Source: Dokdonia sp. Hel_I_53
Lineage (GTDB): Bacteria; Bacteroidota; Bacteroidia; Flavobacteriales; Flavobacteriaceae
Assembly: GCF_007827465.1 (NCBI RefSeq)
Contig: NZ_VISL01000001.1
Coordinates: forward strand, 191,001 to 255,000
Direction: 5' to 3'
Length of the DNA stretch: 64,000 nt
Below are positions 27,516 to 38,824 of the stretch, one piece after another. Position numbers and translations under genes: made by a program. Numbering within the stretch: the stretch's first letter is position 1; every line of letters begins with the position of its first letter. The notes beneath the pieces were generated by a model. The model did no database searches. It was not told the origin of the DNA and saw nothing but the letters and a program-made list of their open reading frames with translations.

Positions 27516-28466
27516 TTAATTTAAAATTGCTATAATCTGCTCAGCAAGTTCAGTGCCTATTCTATCTTGAGCACCACTTGTAGCAGCACCTATATGTGGT
27601 GTAAGACTAACTTTAGGATGCATTAAAACTTGAACTGCTGGTGTAGGTTCATTTTCAAAAACGTCTAAACCTGCAAAAGAAATTTTACCAGAGTCTAATG
27701 AGGCTAGAAGCGCTACTTCATCTAAAACACCACCTCTGGCGGCATTTACGATGCCCGCTCCATCTTTCATTAATTCCAGCTCTTTTTTTCCAATAACGTA
27801 TTCCTTTTGCGCTGGAATATGGAGTGATATAAAGTCTGATTCTTTTAAGAGTTCTTCCTTTGAAATGGAAGAAAAATGACATGTAACCGATTGTCCATCA
27901 AAAAAAGGAACGGTCACAGAGGCTTTATCCATGAATGGGTCACTGTAAATAACTTTCATGCCTACTCCTAAAGCAATCTTTGCAGTCTCTTGACCTATGC
28001 GCCCAAAACCAATGATACCTATCGTTTTACCTCTAAGCTCTATACCTTTTGCGTACGCTTTTTTAAGGTTCTTAAATTTTGTATCTCCATCAAGAGGCAT
28101 ATTTCTATTTGAATCATACAAAAAACGGACTCCTGTATACAAATGAGCAAAAACAAGCTCAGCTACAGAAGCAGAAGATGCTGCCGGTGTATTAATTACG
28201 TCTAGCCCTTTATCTCTAGCATATTGCACATCAATATTATCCATGCCAACACCACCACGACCTACTACTTTAATGGAAGGGCATGCATCAATAAGCTCTT
28301 TACGTACCGTCGTTGCACTACGTACAAGAATAACATCTATTGCATTGCTATTGATGAAATTTTCAAGTTGATCTTGGGCAACATTTGTCGTGATAACTTC
28401 GAAGCCTGCAGCTTCAAGTGAATCTATCCCTGTTTGTGATATACCGTCGTTAGCTAATACTTTCAT
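27516..28466 (-). CDS. serA: D-3-phosphoglycerate dehydrogenase (short form)
   Basis: A 316-residue cytosolic NAD-dependent enzyme that makes 3-phosphohydroxypyruvate, the first step of serine synthesis. It shows the NAD site GIIGFGRIGQETAKIALG, RGGVLDE with its catalytic-region Arg, and the His-containing LTPHIGAATSGAQDRIG. It lacks the C-terminal ACT regulatory domain of longer forms. It follows serC by 70 bases, so phosphoserine production is encoded as a unit. Confidence 0.93.
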   Translation of the reverse strand: MKVLANDGISQTGIDSLEAAGFEVITTNVAQDQLENFINSNAIDVILVRSATTVRKELIDACPSIKVVGRGGVGMDNIDVQYARDKGLDVINTPAASSASVAELVFAHLYTGVRFLYDSNRNMPLDGDTKFKNLKKAYAKGIELRGKTIGIIGFGRIGQETAKIALGVGMKVIYSDPFMDKASVTVPFFDGQSVTCHFSSISKEELLKESDFISLHIPAQKEYVIGKKELELMKDGAGIVNAARGGVLDEVALLASLDSGKISFAGLDVFENEPTPAVQVLMHPKVSLTPHIGAATSGAQDRIGTELAEQIIAILN

Positions 28467-28536
28467 AAAAATTTTATTATATCTCTTTTATAAAAAGAGA
28501 AGTTCAGTATTTATTTATATTAGAGGATACTTACTA

Positions 28537-29601
28537 TTAAGCCTTTCTTTCTAGCTCACTCATGACGTCAACAAGTACTCCTACGCTATCCATTGAGAGG
28601 GCATTGTACATAGAAGCTCTATAACCTCCTACACTTCTGTGACCGTTAAGACCGTTAATTCCTGCTTCTTTCCACATTGCGTCAAAGGTTTCTTTTAAGT
28701 CACCGTCCGTTAGAGAAAATGTAGCATTCATGGTAGAGCGATCCTCTTCTGCAGCAAAACCTTTAAAAAGAGGGTTCAGATCTATCTCACTGTATAGGAG
28801 TGTAGCTTTGCGATCATTAATTTCTTCTATAGCGCTAATACCTCCTAGTTTCTTAAGCCACCTCATGGTAAGCATTGACACATATACCGCATATACTGGA
28901 GGTGTATTGAACATACTTCCTTTGCTTATATGTGTCTGGTAATTGAGCATTGAAGGGATTTGTCTGGTAACTTTCCCTAAAATGTCCTCCCTTAGTACGA
29001 CAAGTGTTGTACCTGCTGGGCCCATATTTTTTTGAGCTCCTGCATAAATTAAATCAAACTGGCCAAAGTCAATATCTCTAGAGAAAATATCACTACTCAT
29101 ATCGCATATGAGTGGACAGTCTACTTTAGGAAAATGTTTAATTTGTGTACCAAATATCGTATTGTTGCTAGTAAGGTGTAGGTAGTCTAGATCTTCAGGT
29201 AGCATAAAACCTTTTGGGATATAGTTATAGTTTGCATCCTTACTTGAGGCAACTTGAGCAACTTCACCAAATAGTTTTGCTTCCTTAATGGCTTTATCAC
29301 TCCATGTACCTGTGTTAATATATCCCGCTTTGTTTTGAAGAATATTGTAGGCCACCATTAAGAATTGGGTACTTGCACCACCTTGTAGGAATAACGCTTT
29401 ATAGCCTTTTCCTTCTAAATTAAGTAACTCTAAAGCAAGGTTTCTAGCCTCATCCATAACGTCAACAAAGTCCTTACTTCTATGTGAAATTTCTAGAATA
29501 GAAAGACCAGAGTTGTTAAAATTTAATATCGCTTCTGAGGCTTCTTGAAAAACTTCTTGAGGTAATATACAAGGTCCTGCGCTAAAATTGTGCTTTTTCA
29601 T
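28537..29601 (-). CDS. serC: Phosphoserine aminotransferase
   Basis: A 354-residue PLP enzyme converting phosphohydroxypyruvate to phosphoserine. It starts with the family signature HNFSAGPCILP; the PLP lysine lies in YAGAQKNMGPAG; the end has NGHRSVGGYRASMYNA. Length is normal. A near-consensus -7 box (CATCTTTG) lies at 29622-29629 on this strand. It is upstream of serA in the same operon. Confidence 0.96.
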   Translation of the reverse strand: MKKHNFSAGPCILPQEVFQEASEAILNFNNSGLSILEISHRSKDFVDVMDEARNLALELLNLEGKGYKALFLQGGASTQFLMVAYNILQNKAGYINTGTWSDKAIKEAKLFGEVAQVASSKDANYNYIPKGFMLPEDLDYLHLTSNNTIFGTQIKHFPKVDCPLICDMSSDIFSRDIDFGQFDLIYAGAQKNMGPAGTTLVVLREDILGKVTRQIPSMLNYQTHISKGSMFNTPPVYAVYVSMLTMRWLKKLGGISAIEEINDRKATLLYSEIDLNPLFKGFAAEEDRSTMNATFSLTDGDLKETFDAMWKEAGINGLNGHRSVGGYRASMYNALSMDSVGVLVDVMSELERKA

Positions 29602-29674
29602 TTGGTACTTTTTTTACATTACAAAGATGCCCAAAAGTGGAGAAATACCAAGAGGCAAATTGATAATTTATTGG

Positions 29675-31170
<1,496 letters not shown>

Positions 31171-31192
31171 ATGCCTAACTTAAAGAAGGATA

Positions 31193-31218
31193 TATAAATA
31201 AAACTCTTTTTATTTATA
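31193..31218. terminator. AT-only hairpin between convergent genes
   Basis: TATAAATAAAA and TTTTATTTATA flank a CTCT loop between the ferredoxin gene and the membrane protein at 31231. With no G/C in the stem it is a weak terminator at best. Confidence 0.4.
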
Positions 31219-31230
31219 AACACCAAAACT

Positions 31231-31803
31231 CTATTCTTTGAATTCTTCATTATCATGAACTTCTGGTAGATCCAAATTTGAATCTGCTGGAATTTTTACA
31301 ATTTTACCATTCCATTTTACGCGTTTAAATTCTTGGCTTAAATCTACACCGTAAATGCGATCAAATATGTTAATTCTAATCGTATACGATAAAGTAGCAA
31401 TTAGAGCTATGATAGGTATGATAAAGATAATTTCCTTACTGTCTGTAAATTGTAAATCATCATTTAAAGTCACCACTATTTGAACAATGTACATGCTCAT
31501 AGGTATAAGAATAACATGATACCACCAGTGTTTGCAAGTAAAAAACCATATAACTAGCAACATAAAAGGAGCTAGCTTACCAAATAATACCCAAAATAAT
31601 ACTTGAACATCTTGATAGTAATTACTTTGAATCGTTCCTAGAAATGTTTTATAAGAAACCTCTGATGGAATGATTAAGTAGGAGTAAAAAAACAAAGGAG
31701 ACAATGCTATTATAAGGGCTATTATTGTACCTGTAGCTAAAATTCTTGATTTTGACTTATGTTTTTTTTTGAGATGATCGATTACTGACTGTTTATCCTG
31801 CAT
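31231..31803 (-). CDS. Four-helix membrane protein of unknown function
   Basis: A 190-residue protein with a charged N-terminus (IDHLKKKHKSKSR), about four transmembrane helices (ILATGTIIALIIALSPLFFY, VLFWVLFGKLAPFMLLVIW, YHVILIPMSMYIVQIVV, IIFIIPIIALIATLSY) and a polar C-terminal tail of about 40 residues. No motif suggests a function. Sequence 31804-31974 upstream of it contains no gene. Confidence 0.65.
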   Translation of the reverse strand: MQDKQSVIDHLKKKHKSKSRILATGTIIALIIALSPLFFYSYLIIPSEVSYKTFLGTIQSNYYQDVQVLFWVLFGKLAPFMLLVIWFFTCKHWWYHVILIPMSMYIVQIVVTLNDDLQFTDSKEIIFIIPIIALIATLSYTIRINIFDRIYGVDLSQEFKRVKWNGKIVKIPADSNLDLPEVHDNEEFKE

Positions 31804-31974
31804 CCTTTACTGTTTAGGTATAAAGAAATATTTTTTAGCGAGTTACTTATTAAATTTCACGATGAAAATTAAAAGCAAGTGTCAGTATACTGATATTCTG
31901 TTTAAAGTAATGTTAAAATGAATAAAAAGATTAACAACACATTAAGATACTAATTTTTAATTTGCTGCTAGTCT

Positions 31975-32382
31975 TTAATTTAATTCAAACGCCCTCTCTC
32001 TTTCATTTATAGACATCATTGAAACAGATTGAGAATCTTTTGGAATGTAGTTTCTTATTTTTTCTGGCCATTCTATGAATATCCAATCTCCTTGATAAAT
32101 ATACTCTTCAAAACCAATATCTAATGCCTCCTCTTCTTGTTTAATACGGTAGAAATCAAAATGATATATTTGCTCACCTGTATTAGAAACATGTTCATTT
32201 ACAATTGAAAAAGTGGGACTGCTCGAAGAAGCTTCCACCCCTAATTGTTTTAAGATTGATTTTATAAGCGTGGTTTTTCCAGCTCCCATTTCTCCATAAA
32301 ACAATAAAGTTTTACTTTTTGATTTCGTAATAATCTCTTTGGCAACTTGATCTATTTGAGAAAGTGTATACGTAGTTTGCAT
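31975..32382 (-). CDS. tsaE: tRNA threonylcarbamoyladenosine biosynthesis ATPase TsaE
   Basis: A 135-residue P-loop protein needed with TsaB and TsaD for the t6A modification at position 37 of ANN-decoding tRNAs. Walker A is GEMGAGKTT (30-38), then the family motif SSPTFSIVNEH, the FDFYRIK motif and IEWPEKI. Length is slightly short but normal for the family. It lies downstream of porX on the same strand, 83 bases apart. Confidence 0.95.
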   Translation of the reverse strand: MQTTYTLSQIDQVAKEIITKSKSKTLLFYGEMGAGKTTLIKSILKQLGVEASSSSPTFSIVNEHVSNTGEQIYHFDFYRIKQEEEALDIGFEEYIYQGDWIFIEWPEKIRNYIPKDSQSVSMMSINERERAFELN

Positions 32383-32465
32383 TAATTATTATTATAAAAG
32401 GTCTACATTGTAATTGGTTAAAAGGGGCATATATGTTAAGTAGGAGGTTGGGACTTAATAGTATA

Positions 32466-34013
32466 TTATTTTGGTTCCATCACTACGAATGGTATAATCA
32501 TCTCCTCTAAACTTACGCCCCCGTGTTGATATGTGTTTCGATAATAACCTACATAATGATTAAAATTATTAGGGTAAGCAAAAAATAGATCCCCTTTTGC
32601 AAATATGAAAGAACTACTCATATTTATTGTGGGTAAATGAATAGTTCTTGGGTCTTCTGCAGCAAAAACCTCTTTATTTTCATAAGTTAAACTCTTTCCG
32701 GTTTTATAACGTAAATTAAGGCTAGTATTCTTATCTCCAATCACTTTTGAAGGATTCTTGACATTAATAGTTCCATGGTCTGTGGTAATAATTAATTTCA
32801 TTCCCATTTCTTGAGCCTGTTGTATCATCTCAAGTAAAGGGGAGTTTTTAAACCAACTTTCTGTAAGAGATCTGTACGATTTATCATTACTAGCAAGTTC
32901 TTTAATCACTTCCATTTCTGTTTTTGAGTGAGAGAGCATATCCACAAAATTATATACGACCACAGTCAGATCATTTTCTTTTTGTGACTTAAAATTATCT
33001 GCTAGTTTTTTTCCTTTTTTAAGATTGGTAATTTTATGATATTCCCATTTTACATCCAGCGATAGTCTTTTGAGTTGCGCTTCTAAAAAGTCTGCTTCGT
33101 GCATGTTCTTACCGCCTTCATCTGTATCATCCAGCCATAAATCTGGATGCTTTTTTTTCATATCTGCCGGCATGAGTCCAGAAAATATTGAATTACGTGC
33201 ATATTGTGTTGCTGTTGGTAAAATACTATAGTAAGGGGTTTCGTATGTTTTCTTATAGTAGGATTGTAAATGTGGCTCAAATGCTTTCCATTGATCGTAC
33301 CTTAAATTATCTATTACCACAAATAGCGTAGGCTTCCCAGTTTTTATGTGAGGAGCTACCTTATTTTTAAATAGCGTATGAGACATTGTAGGAGCGTCGT
33401 GACCATCAAACCAATCTCTATAGTTTTTATCTACAAATTTGCAGAACTGATTATTTGCCTCAACCTTTTGTGACTCAAGAATTTCAAACATACCTGTATC
33501 TTCAATGCCTTCTAGCTCCATTTCCCAATAAATAAGCTTTTGATAGAGCTCTGCCCACTCTTCAAAGCTATTCACCATAGAAAGATCCATCGCAATTTTA
33601 CGAAACTCTTGTTGGTAAGATGAAGTGGTTTTCTGGCTAATCAGTCTACTGTGATCTAAGTTTTTCTTGAGACTTAAAAGAATTTGATTTGGATTAACAG
33701 GCTTTATAAGGTAATCAACAATTTTGGAACCGATAGCTTCTTCCATAATGTATTCTTCTTCACTCTTAGTGATCATTACTATAGGTACGCTTTCTCTTTT
33801 GTTTTTAATTTCGCTGAGCGTTTCTAATCCCGTCAATCCAGGCATATTTTCATCTAAGAAAATGATATCAAAATTCTTTTCGTCTATCATTTCCACTGCT
33901 TCTGCACCATTATCACAAGTAGTAACGCTGTAATTTTTCTTCTCAAGAAATAAAATATGTGGTTTTAGTAAATCAATTTCATCATCTACCCAAAGTATTT
34001 GTATGTTGCTCAT
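32466..34013 (-). CDS. porX: Response regulator PorX with PglZ domain (T9SS regulator)
   Basis: A 515-residue protein: a receiver domain at about 1-125 (acidic pair Asp10 and Asp11, phosphoacceptor Asp54 in FLDENMPG, Lys in LIKP), a helical linker, then a PglZ alkaline-phosphatase-like domain from about 220 (FVVIDNLRYDQWKAF, ILPTATQYARNSIFSGLMP, IITTDHGTI). This architecture is diagnostic of PorX, which works with PorY to control genes of the type IX secretion system. The T9SS-tagged nuclease at 5059 would be a client of that system. No histidine kinase is adjacent. Confidence 0.95.
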   Translation of the reverse strand: MSNIQILWVDDEIDLLKPHILFLEKKNYSVTTCDNGAEAVEMIDEKNFDIIFLDENMPGLTGLETLSEIKNKRESVPIVMITKSEEEYIMEEAIGSKIVDYLIKPVNPNQILLSLKKNLDHSRLISQKTTSSYQQEFRKIAMDLSMVNSFEEWAELYQKLIYWEMELEGIEDTGMFEILESQKVEANNQFCKFVDKNYRDWFDGHDAPTMSHTLFKNKVAPHIKTGKPTLFVVIDNLRYDQWKAFEPHLQSYYKKTYETPYYSILPTATQYARNSIFSGLMPADMKKKHPDLWLDDTDEGGKNMHEADFLEAQLKRLSLDVKWEYHKITNLKKGKKLADNFKSQKENDLTVVVYNFVDMLSHSKTEMEVIKELASNDKSYRSLTESWFKNSPLLEMIQQAQEMGMKLIITTDHGTINVKNPSKVIGDKNTSLNLRYKTGKSLTYENKEVFAAEDPRTIHLPTINMSSSFIFAKGDLFFAYPNNFNHYVGYYRNTYQHGGVSLEEMIIPFVVMEPK

Positions 34014-34125
34014 ATGTGATTATATCTTTTTAATAAAATGTAATTATTTGTGTATGCCTAATTAGTTCAGTTTCCTAACCATCGTGAATGTAAAACAGGT
34101 AAGGTGTAAGTAGCATTTTAAGGCT

Positions 34126-34133
34126 TATCTTTG
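34126..34133 (+). promoter_or_regulatory. -7 box of the HD-domain gene
   Basis: TATCTTTG is an exact consensus match 46 bases before the TTG start, and it places the palindrome at 34143 in the 5' untranslated region. Confidence 0.5.
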
Positions 34134-34142
34134 AAGTAATCA

Positions 34143-34158
34143 AGCTTTCGCGAAAGCG
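34143..34158. repeat. Dispersed palindrome copy (one outer mismatch)
   Basis: AGCTTTCGCGAAAGCG lies in the leader of the HD-domain gene, 21 bases before the start codon; as RNA it would form a short hairpin. Confidence 0.9.
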
Positions 34159-34179
34159 GAATTAAAAAACCACAACAAA

Positions 34180-35415
34180 TTGGCATCAGTTTCCAGTTCT
34201 AACAAAACTACAATAATTAACGACCCTATTTACGGGTTTATTACTATCCCAAATGGGGTCATATTTGATCTTATCCAGCACAAGTATTTTCAACGATTGA
34301 GACGTATCTCTCAAATGGGGCTCTCGTATCTAGTTTATCCAGGAGCGCACCACACTCGATTTCAACATGCCATAGGTTGTTTAGGAGTTATGCAAAAAGC
34401 CTTAAAAGTGCTTGTAGATAAGGGAGTTACTATTTCTGAGGAAGAAAAAAATGGTGTTCTAATCGCTATATTACTACATGATATTGGGCATGGTCCATTC
34501 TCACATGCTATGGAACATAGTATTGTAGAAGGAGTCAATCATGAGCATATTTCCCTCCTTTTTATGGAGTCTTTAAATGAAGAGTTTAACGGAAGTTTAA
34601 CGCTGGCTATTCAAATTTTTAAAGGCACGTACCATCGTGCCTTCTTAAATCAACTAGTATCTGGACAACTTGATATGGATAGAACAGACTATCTTAAACG
34701 AGATAGCTTTTACACGGGTATGGCCGAAGGTAATATAAATACTGAGCGCATTGTCGCAATGCTTAATGTAAAAGATGATGAACTCGTTGTAGAAGAAAAA
34801 GGTATTTACACCGTAGAAAAATTTCTAGTAGCCCGTAGGCTCATGTACTGGCAGGTTTATTTACATAAAACAGGTATTGTTGCAGAGCAATTAATTACTA
34901 GAGTATTAAAAAGAGCAAAGGAGTTGTCTCATAGTGGAGTGCAATTACATTCTAGTGCTGCCTTATCCCATTTTTTAAATTATAGGATAGGCGTTGAGAA
35001 TATTGAAAAAAGCCTGGATATTTTTTCTCAATTAGACGACTATGATATTATTTCGGCTATGAAAGAATGGTGTAGTCATGAAGATTTTGTGCTTTCTGAA
35101 TTGTCCAAGTGTGTGATTGAAAGAGATTTGCTAAAGGTGAAAATCCGAAAAAAACCTTTTAAAAAATCAAAAATAGCACTCCACAAAGCAATGCTTATGG
35201 ATACGTATAGAATTTCAGAAGATGAAGCATCTTATTTTGTATTTGCTGGAACCATTTCAAATCAAGCTTATAATTATAAAAAGGGAGGAATCAATATTCT
35301 TCTCAATAATGGAAAAATAATTGATGTTGTAAAAGCTAGTGACCAGCTTAGTTTAAAGTCACTTACTAAGGAGGTCGTAAAAAACTATCTCTGTTACCCA
35401 AAAGTCAAAGGTTAA
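34180..35415 (+). CDS. HD-domain phosphohydrolase
   Basis: A 411-residue protein with an HD domain: HTRFQHAIGC near residue 50, LLHDIGHGPFSHAME near 97 and the third metal-binding region LDMDRTDYLKRD near 168. It resembles the dGTPase-like YdhJ group, so nucleotide triphosphate or phosphate ester hydrolysis is likely. A TTG start (34180) is used: no ATG precedes it in frame and conserved sequence (NDPIYGFITIP) begins at about residue 14. It leads a plus-strand run and precedes lpxD by 21 bases. Confidence 0.88.
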   Translation: MASVSSSNKTTIINDPIYGFITIPNGVIFDLIQHKYFQRLRRISQMGLSYLVYPGAHHTRFQHAIGCLGVMQKALKVLVDKGVTISEEEKNGVLIAILLHDIGHGPFSHAMEHSIVEGVNHEHISLLFMESLNEEFNGSLTLAIQIFKGTYHRAFLNQLVSGQLDMDRTDYLKRDSFYTGMAEGNINTERIVAMLNVKDDELVVEEKGIYTVEKFLVARRLMYWQVYLHKTGIVAEQLITRVLKRAKELSHSGVQLHSSAALSHFLNYRIGVENIEKSLDIFSQLDDYDIISAMKEWCSHEDFVLSELSKCVIERDLLKVKIRKKPFKKSKIALHKAMLMDTYRISEDEASYFVFAGTISNQAYNYKKGGINILLNNGKIIDVVKASDQLSLKSLTKEVVKNYLCYPKVKG

Positions 35416-35422
35416 TTTTTCC

Positions 35423-35430
35423 TATTTTTG
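35423..35430 (+). promoter_or_regulatory. -7 box of lpxD
   Basis: TATTTTTG is an exact match that ends six bases before the lpxD ATG, so its transcript would be almost leaderless. No -33 TTTG is clear. Confidence 0.45.
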
Positions 35431-35436
35431 TGAGTA

Positions 35437-36459
35437 ATGAAATTCACCGCCGCTCAAATTGCAGGAATTCTCGAAGGCACCGTAGAAGGTGACCCTGAAG
35501 TAGAAGTTTCCAAACTCGCCAAAATAGAAGAAGGAGTACCAGGTTCTCTAACTTTTCTAGCAAACCCTAAGTATGCATCATTCATTTATTCTACAAATGC
35601 AAGTATCACTATCGTTAATAGTGACTTCGTGGCAGAGAGTGATATTAAAACAACTCTCATAAGAGTTGAGGATGCCTATAAGTCCTTTTCTAAATTGCTA
35701 GAATATTATAACCAAGTAAAGCTTAATAAAACGGGTATTGAACAGCCCTGCTTTATTTCGGATACAGCTAAATATGGTGACTCATTATATCTTGGTGCTT
35801 TCTCCTACATAGGAGAGAATGTAATAATAGGAAATAATGTAAAAATTTATCCGAATGTGTATGTGGGTGATAATGTAACGATAGGGGATAATTGTGTGCT
35901 TTTTGCAGGATCTAAGGTATACTCTGATAGTGTGATAGGTAATACTGTGTATATACATAGTGGTGCTATTGTAGGGGCAGATGGTTTTGGTTTTACTCCA
36001 AATGATAAAGGAGAGTATTCAAAAGTTCCACAAACGGGAAATGTGATAATAGCAGATCACGTTGATATAGGGGCTGGAACAACTATAGATCGAGCGACAT
36101 TAGGTTCTACTGTTATACATGAAGGTGTCAAATTAGATAATCAAATTCAAATCGCTCACAATGTTGAAATAGGAGCGCATACAGCAATCGCAGCGCAGAC
36201 AGGAGTTGCTGGCTCAACAAAAATTGGAAAACACTGCCTTATAGGTGGTCAAGTAGGAATCGCTGGTCATTTAACCATTGGTGATCGTGTGCGTATTCAA
36301 GCTCAATCTGGAATAGGTCGTAACATAAAAGATGACGAAACATTACAAGGTTCTCCTTCTTTCAACTATGCAGATTGGAATAGATCCTATGTATACTTTA
36401 AAAACTTACCTAAGATTGCTAAGGCAGTCAATAAATTAGAAAAACAAATCAAAAAATGA
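35437..36459 (+). CDS. lpxD: UDP-3-O-(3-hydroxyacyl)glucosamine N-acyltransferase
   Basis: A 340-residue enzyme that adds the second 3-hydroxyacyl chain in lipid A synthesis. An N-terminal LpxD-specific domain (about 1-100) is followed by left-handed beta-helix hexapeptide repeats (IGNNVKIYPNVYVGDNVTIG and so on). The catalytic His region is DNQIQIAHNVEIG, and the C-terminal part reads QAQSGIGRNIKD. It overlaps the next gene by four bases (ATGA), so translation is coupled. Confidence 0.96.
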   Translation: MKFTAAQIAGILEGTVEGDPEVEVSKLAKIEEGVPGSLTFLANPKYASFIYSTNASITIVNSDFVAESDIKTTLIRVEDAYKSFSKLLEYYNQVKLNKTGIEQPCFISDTAKYGDSLYLGAFSYIGENVIIGNNVKIYPNVYVGDNVTIGDNCVLFAGSKVYSDSVIGNTVYIHSGAIVGADGFGFTPNDKGEYSKVPQTGNVIIADHVDIGAGTTIDRATLGSTVIHEGVKLDNQIQIAHNVEIGAHTAIAAQTGVAGSTKIGKHCLIGGQVGIAGHLTIGDRVRIQAQSGIGRNIKDDETLQGSPSFNYADWNRSYVYFKNLPKIAKAVNKLEKQIKK

Positions 36460-37862
36460 GTGAAGCTTTAGCAAAACAAAAAACAATCGCTAAGGATGTG
36501 AGTCTAAAAGGAGTGGGACTGCACACAGGTGCAGAAGTTACAATGACTTTTAAACCTGCACCAGAAAATCACGGCTACCAGTTTAAAAGAGTTGATTTAG
36601 AAGGTATGCCAGTTATTGCTGCCGATGCTTCTTTAGTGACTAACACACAGCGGGGTACTAACTTAGAGAAAGGTGATGTATCTATCCAAACAACGGAGCA
36701 TGTCCTAGCTGCTTGTGTAGGTTTAGAAGTAGATAACTTAATTATAGAGCTTAATGCTTCAGAACCTCCTATAATGGATGGGTCTTCTAAGTTTTTTGTA
36801 GAAGCACTTGAAAATGCAGGAATAATTGAGCAAGAAGCAGAAAGGGATGAGTATGTTGTAAAAGAAATTATAACGTACCGAGATGAAGAAACAGGAAGTG
36901 AGATTATATTGATGCCAGCAGATGAGTATCAAGTTACAACCATGGTTGATTTTGGAACAAAGGTTTTAGGAACACAGAATGCTAGTATCTCAAACCTTTC
37001 AGAATTCAAATCAGAAATTTCTGATAGTAGAACTTTTAGCTTCTTACATGAGATTGAAATGCTCCTTGAACATGGTCTCATTAAAGGTGGAGACCTAAAT
37101 AATGCCATTGTATATGTAGATAAAGAGCTATCTCAAAGTACTATGGAAAAACTCAAGGTTGCATTTAATAAAGATAACATTTCAGTCAAACCTAATGGTA
37201 TATTAGATAATTTAACCTTGCACCATGCAAATGAAGCGGCCCGTCATAAACTGCTAGATGTTATCGGGGATCTTGCACTAGTAGGTACTCGCTTAAAGGG
37301 TAAAATTATAGCAAATAAGCCAGGCCACTTTGTGAATACTCAGTTTGCAAAAAAACTGCAAAAAATTATAAAGAATGAACGTAGAAACTACGTTCCAGAT
37401 GTGGATTTGCATGCTAAACCTGTTAAGGATATCAATCAAATAATGGAAATGCTTCCACATAGGCCTCCATTTTTATTAGTAGATAGAATTTTAGAGCTCA
37501 CTGAAAAGCATGTGATAGGTGTGAAAAATGTGACTATGAATGAGCCGTTTTTTGTAGGACATTTTCCAGGCTCACCAGTAATGCCAGGAGTTTTACAAAT
37601 TGAGGCAATGGCACAAACAGGAGGAATTCTGGTATTAAGCACAGTTCCTGATCCAGAGAATTATCTAACCTATTTATTAAAAATAGATAATGTGCGCTAC
37701 AAGCATCAAGTGGTACCTGGGGATACACTTATTTTTAAGCTTGATCTTATAGCACCAATTCGTAGAGGGATTTGTGTAATGCAGGCAAAAGCGTATGCAA
37801 ACGGAAAACTAGTGTCAGAAGCTGAGATCATGGCGCAAATCGTTAAAGTAAAAAATAACTAA
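36456..37862 (+). CDS. lpxC: Bifunctional UDP-3-O-acyl-GlcNAc deacetylase / 3-hydroxyacyl-ACP dehydratase (LpxC-FabZ)
   Basis: A 468-residue fusion typical of Bacteroidota. LpxC occupies about residues 1-305: the zinc-binding His in TTEHVLAACVGLEVDNL and the cluster HHANEAARHKLLDVIGDLAL. FabZ occupies about 320-468: MLPHRPPFLLVDRIL and the catalytic GHFPGSPVMPGVLQIEAMAQ. It links lipid A commitment with fatty acid elongation, which compete for the same hydroxyacyl-ACP. Overlap with lpxD and a one-base gap to lpxA show one transcript. An equally valid symbol is fabZ. Confidence 0.97.
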   Translation: MSEALAKQKTIAKDVSLKGVGLHTGAEVTMTFKPAPENHGYQFKRVDLEGMPVIAADASLVTNTQRGTNLEKGDVSIQTTEHVLAACVGLEVDNLIIELNASEPPIMDGSSKFFVEALENAGIIEQEAERDEYVVKEIITYRDEETGSEIILMPADEYQVTTMVDFGTKVLGTQNASISNLSEFKSEISDSRTFSFLHEIEMLLEHGLIKGGDLNNAIVYVDKELSQSTMEKLKVAFNKDNISVKPNGILDNLTLHHANEAARHKLLDVIGDLALVGTRLKGKIIANKPGHFVNTQFAKKLQKIIKNERRNYVPDVDLHAKPVKDINQIMEMLPHRPPFLLVDRILELTEKHVIGVKNVTMNEPFFVGHFPGSPVMPGVLQIEAMAQTGGILVLSTVPDPENYLTYLLKIDNVRYKHQVVPGDTLIFKLDLIAPIRRGICVMQAKAYANGKLVSEAEIMAQIVKVKNN

Positions 37863-37863
37863 T

Positions 37864-38646
37864 ATGAATCAACCGTTAGCATACGTTCATCCAGGTGCAA
37901 AAATTGCAAAGAATGTAGTAATAGAACCTTTTACCACTATTCATAATAATGTTGTGATAGGAGAAGGAAGTTGGATAGGATCTAATGTTACTATTATGGA
38001 AGGAGCGCGCATAGGTAAAAATGTGAGTATTTTTCCTGGAGCAGTAATATCTGCAGTTCCTCAAGATAAAAAGTTTAATGATGAAGATACGGTAACGATC
38101 ATAGGAGATAACACCACAATAAGAGAGTGCGTTACGATTAATAGAGGAACTTCAGATCGTATGAAAACTCAGGTAGGTAATAATTGTTGGATTATGGCGT
38201 ATTGTCATATCGCCCACGATTGTGTCGTTGGAGATAACTGTATTTTTTCAAACAATAGCACGCTTGCAGGTCATATAACCGTAGGTGATCATGTAGTACT
38301 TGCAGGTATGGCGGCAGTGCAACAATTTTGCACAATAGGTAGTCATGCTTTTGTAACGGGTGGCTCTTTAGTGCGTAAAGATGTACCTCCTTTTGTTAAG
38401 GCTGGACGTGAGCCTTTAAGTTACGTAGGAATTAACTCTATAGGATTACGTCGCAGAGGATTTTCTACAGAGAAAATACGTGAGATACAAGATATTTTTA
38501 GAATTTTATATCAAAAGAATTACAATAATACACAAGCAGTGGCTATTATTGAGGCAGAGATGGAAGCAACTGCAGAGCGAGATGAAATATTACAATTTAT
38601 TCGTAATTCCCAGCGCGGTATTATGAAGGGCTATTTTAGCTCATAG
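37864..38646 (+). CDS. lpxA: Acyl-ACP--UDP-N-acetylglucosamine O-acyltransferase
   Basis: A 260-residue first enzyme of lipid A synthesis. It starts with hexapeptide repeats (VHPGAKIAKNVVIEPFTTIH), has the catalytic His in YCHIAHDCVVGD, and a C-terminal helical domain (GLRRRGFSTEKIREIQDIFR) that distinguishes LpxA from LpxD. It ends the lpxD-lpxC/fabZ-lpxA unit. A palindrome copy follows its stop by nine bases. Confidence 0.97.
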   Translation: MNQPLAYVHPGAKIAKNVVIEPFTTIHNNVVIGEGSWIGSNVTIMEGARIGKNVSIFPGAVISAVPQDKKFNDEDTVTIIGDNTTIRECVTINRGTSDRMKTQVGNNCWIMAYCHIAHDCVVGDNCIFSNNSTLAGHITVGDHVVLAGMAAVQQFCTIGSHAFVTGGSLVRKDVPPFVKAGREPLSYVGINSIGLRRRGFSTEKIREIQDIFRILYQKNYNNTQAVAIIEAEMEATAERDEILQFIRNSQRGIMKGYFSS

Positions 38647-38654
38647 TACGAGTT

Positions 38655-38670
38655 CGCTTTCGCGAAAGTG
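38655..38670. repeat. Dispersed palindrome copy (one mismatch)
   Basis: CGCTTTCGCGAAAGTG lies just after lpxA; a more decayed relative (TTTCGCGCAAGCGC) lies at about 38751-38764. Confidence 0.85.
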
Positions 38671-38824
38671 TACATCTATACTTTTAATTTAAAGCTTGTT
38701 GTCATAAAAAGGATAGGACATCAAACTGCGAGAATAAAAAGTTTTCCTATTTTCGCGCAAGCGCAACATAATAATTGATAATCAACTTGGGACAATAATT
38801 TGATCCCAGAATTAATACCAAAAA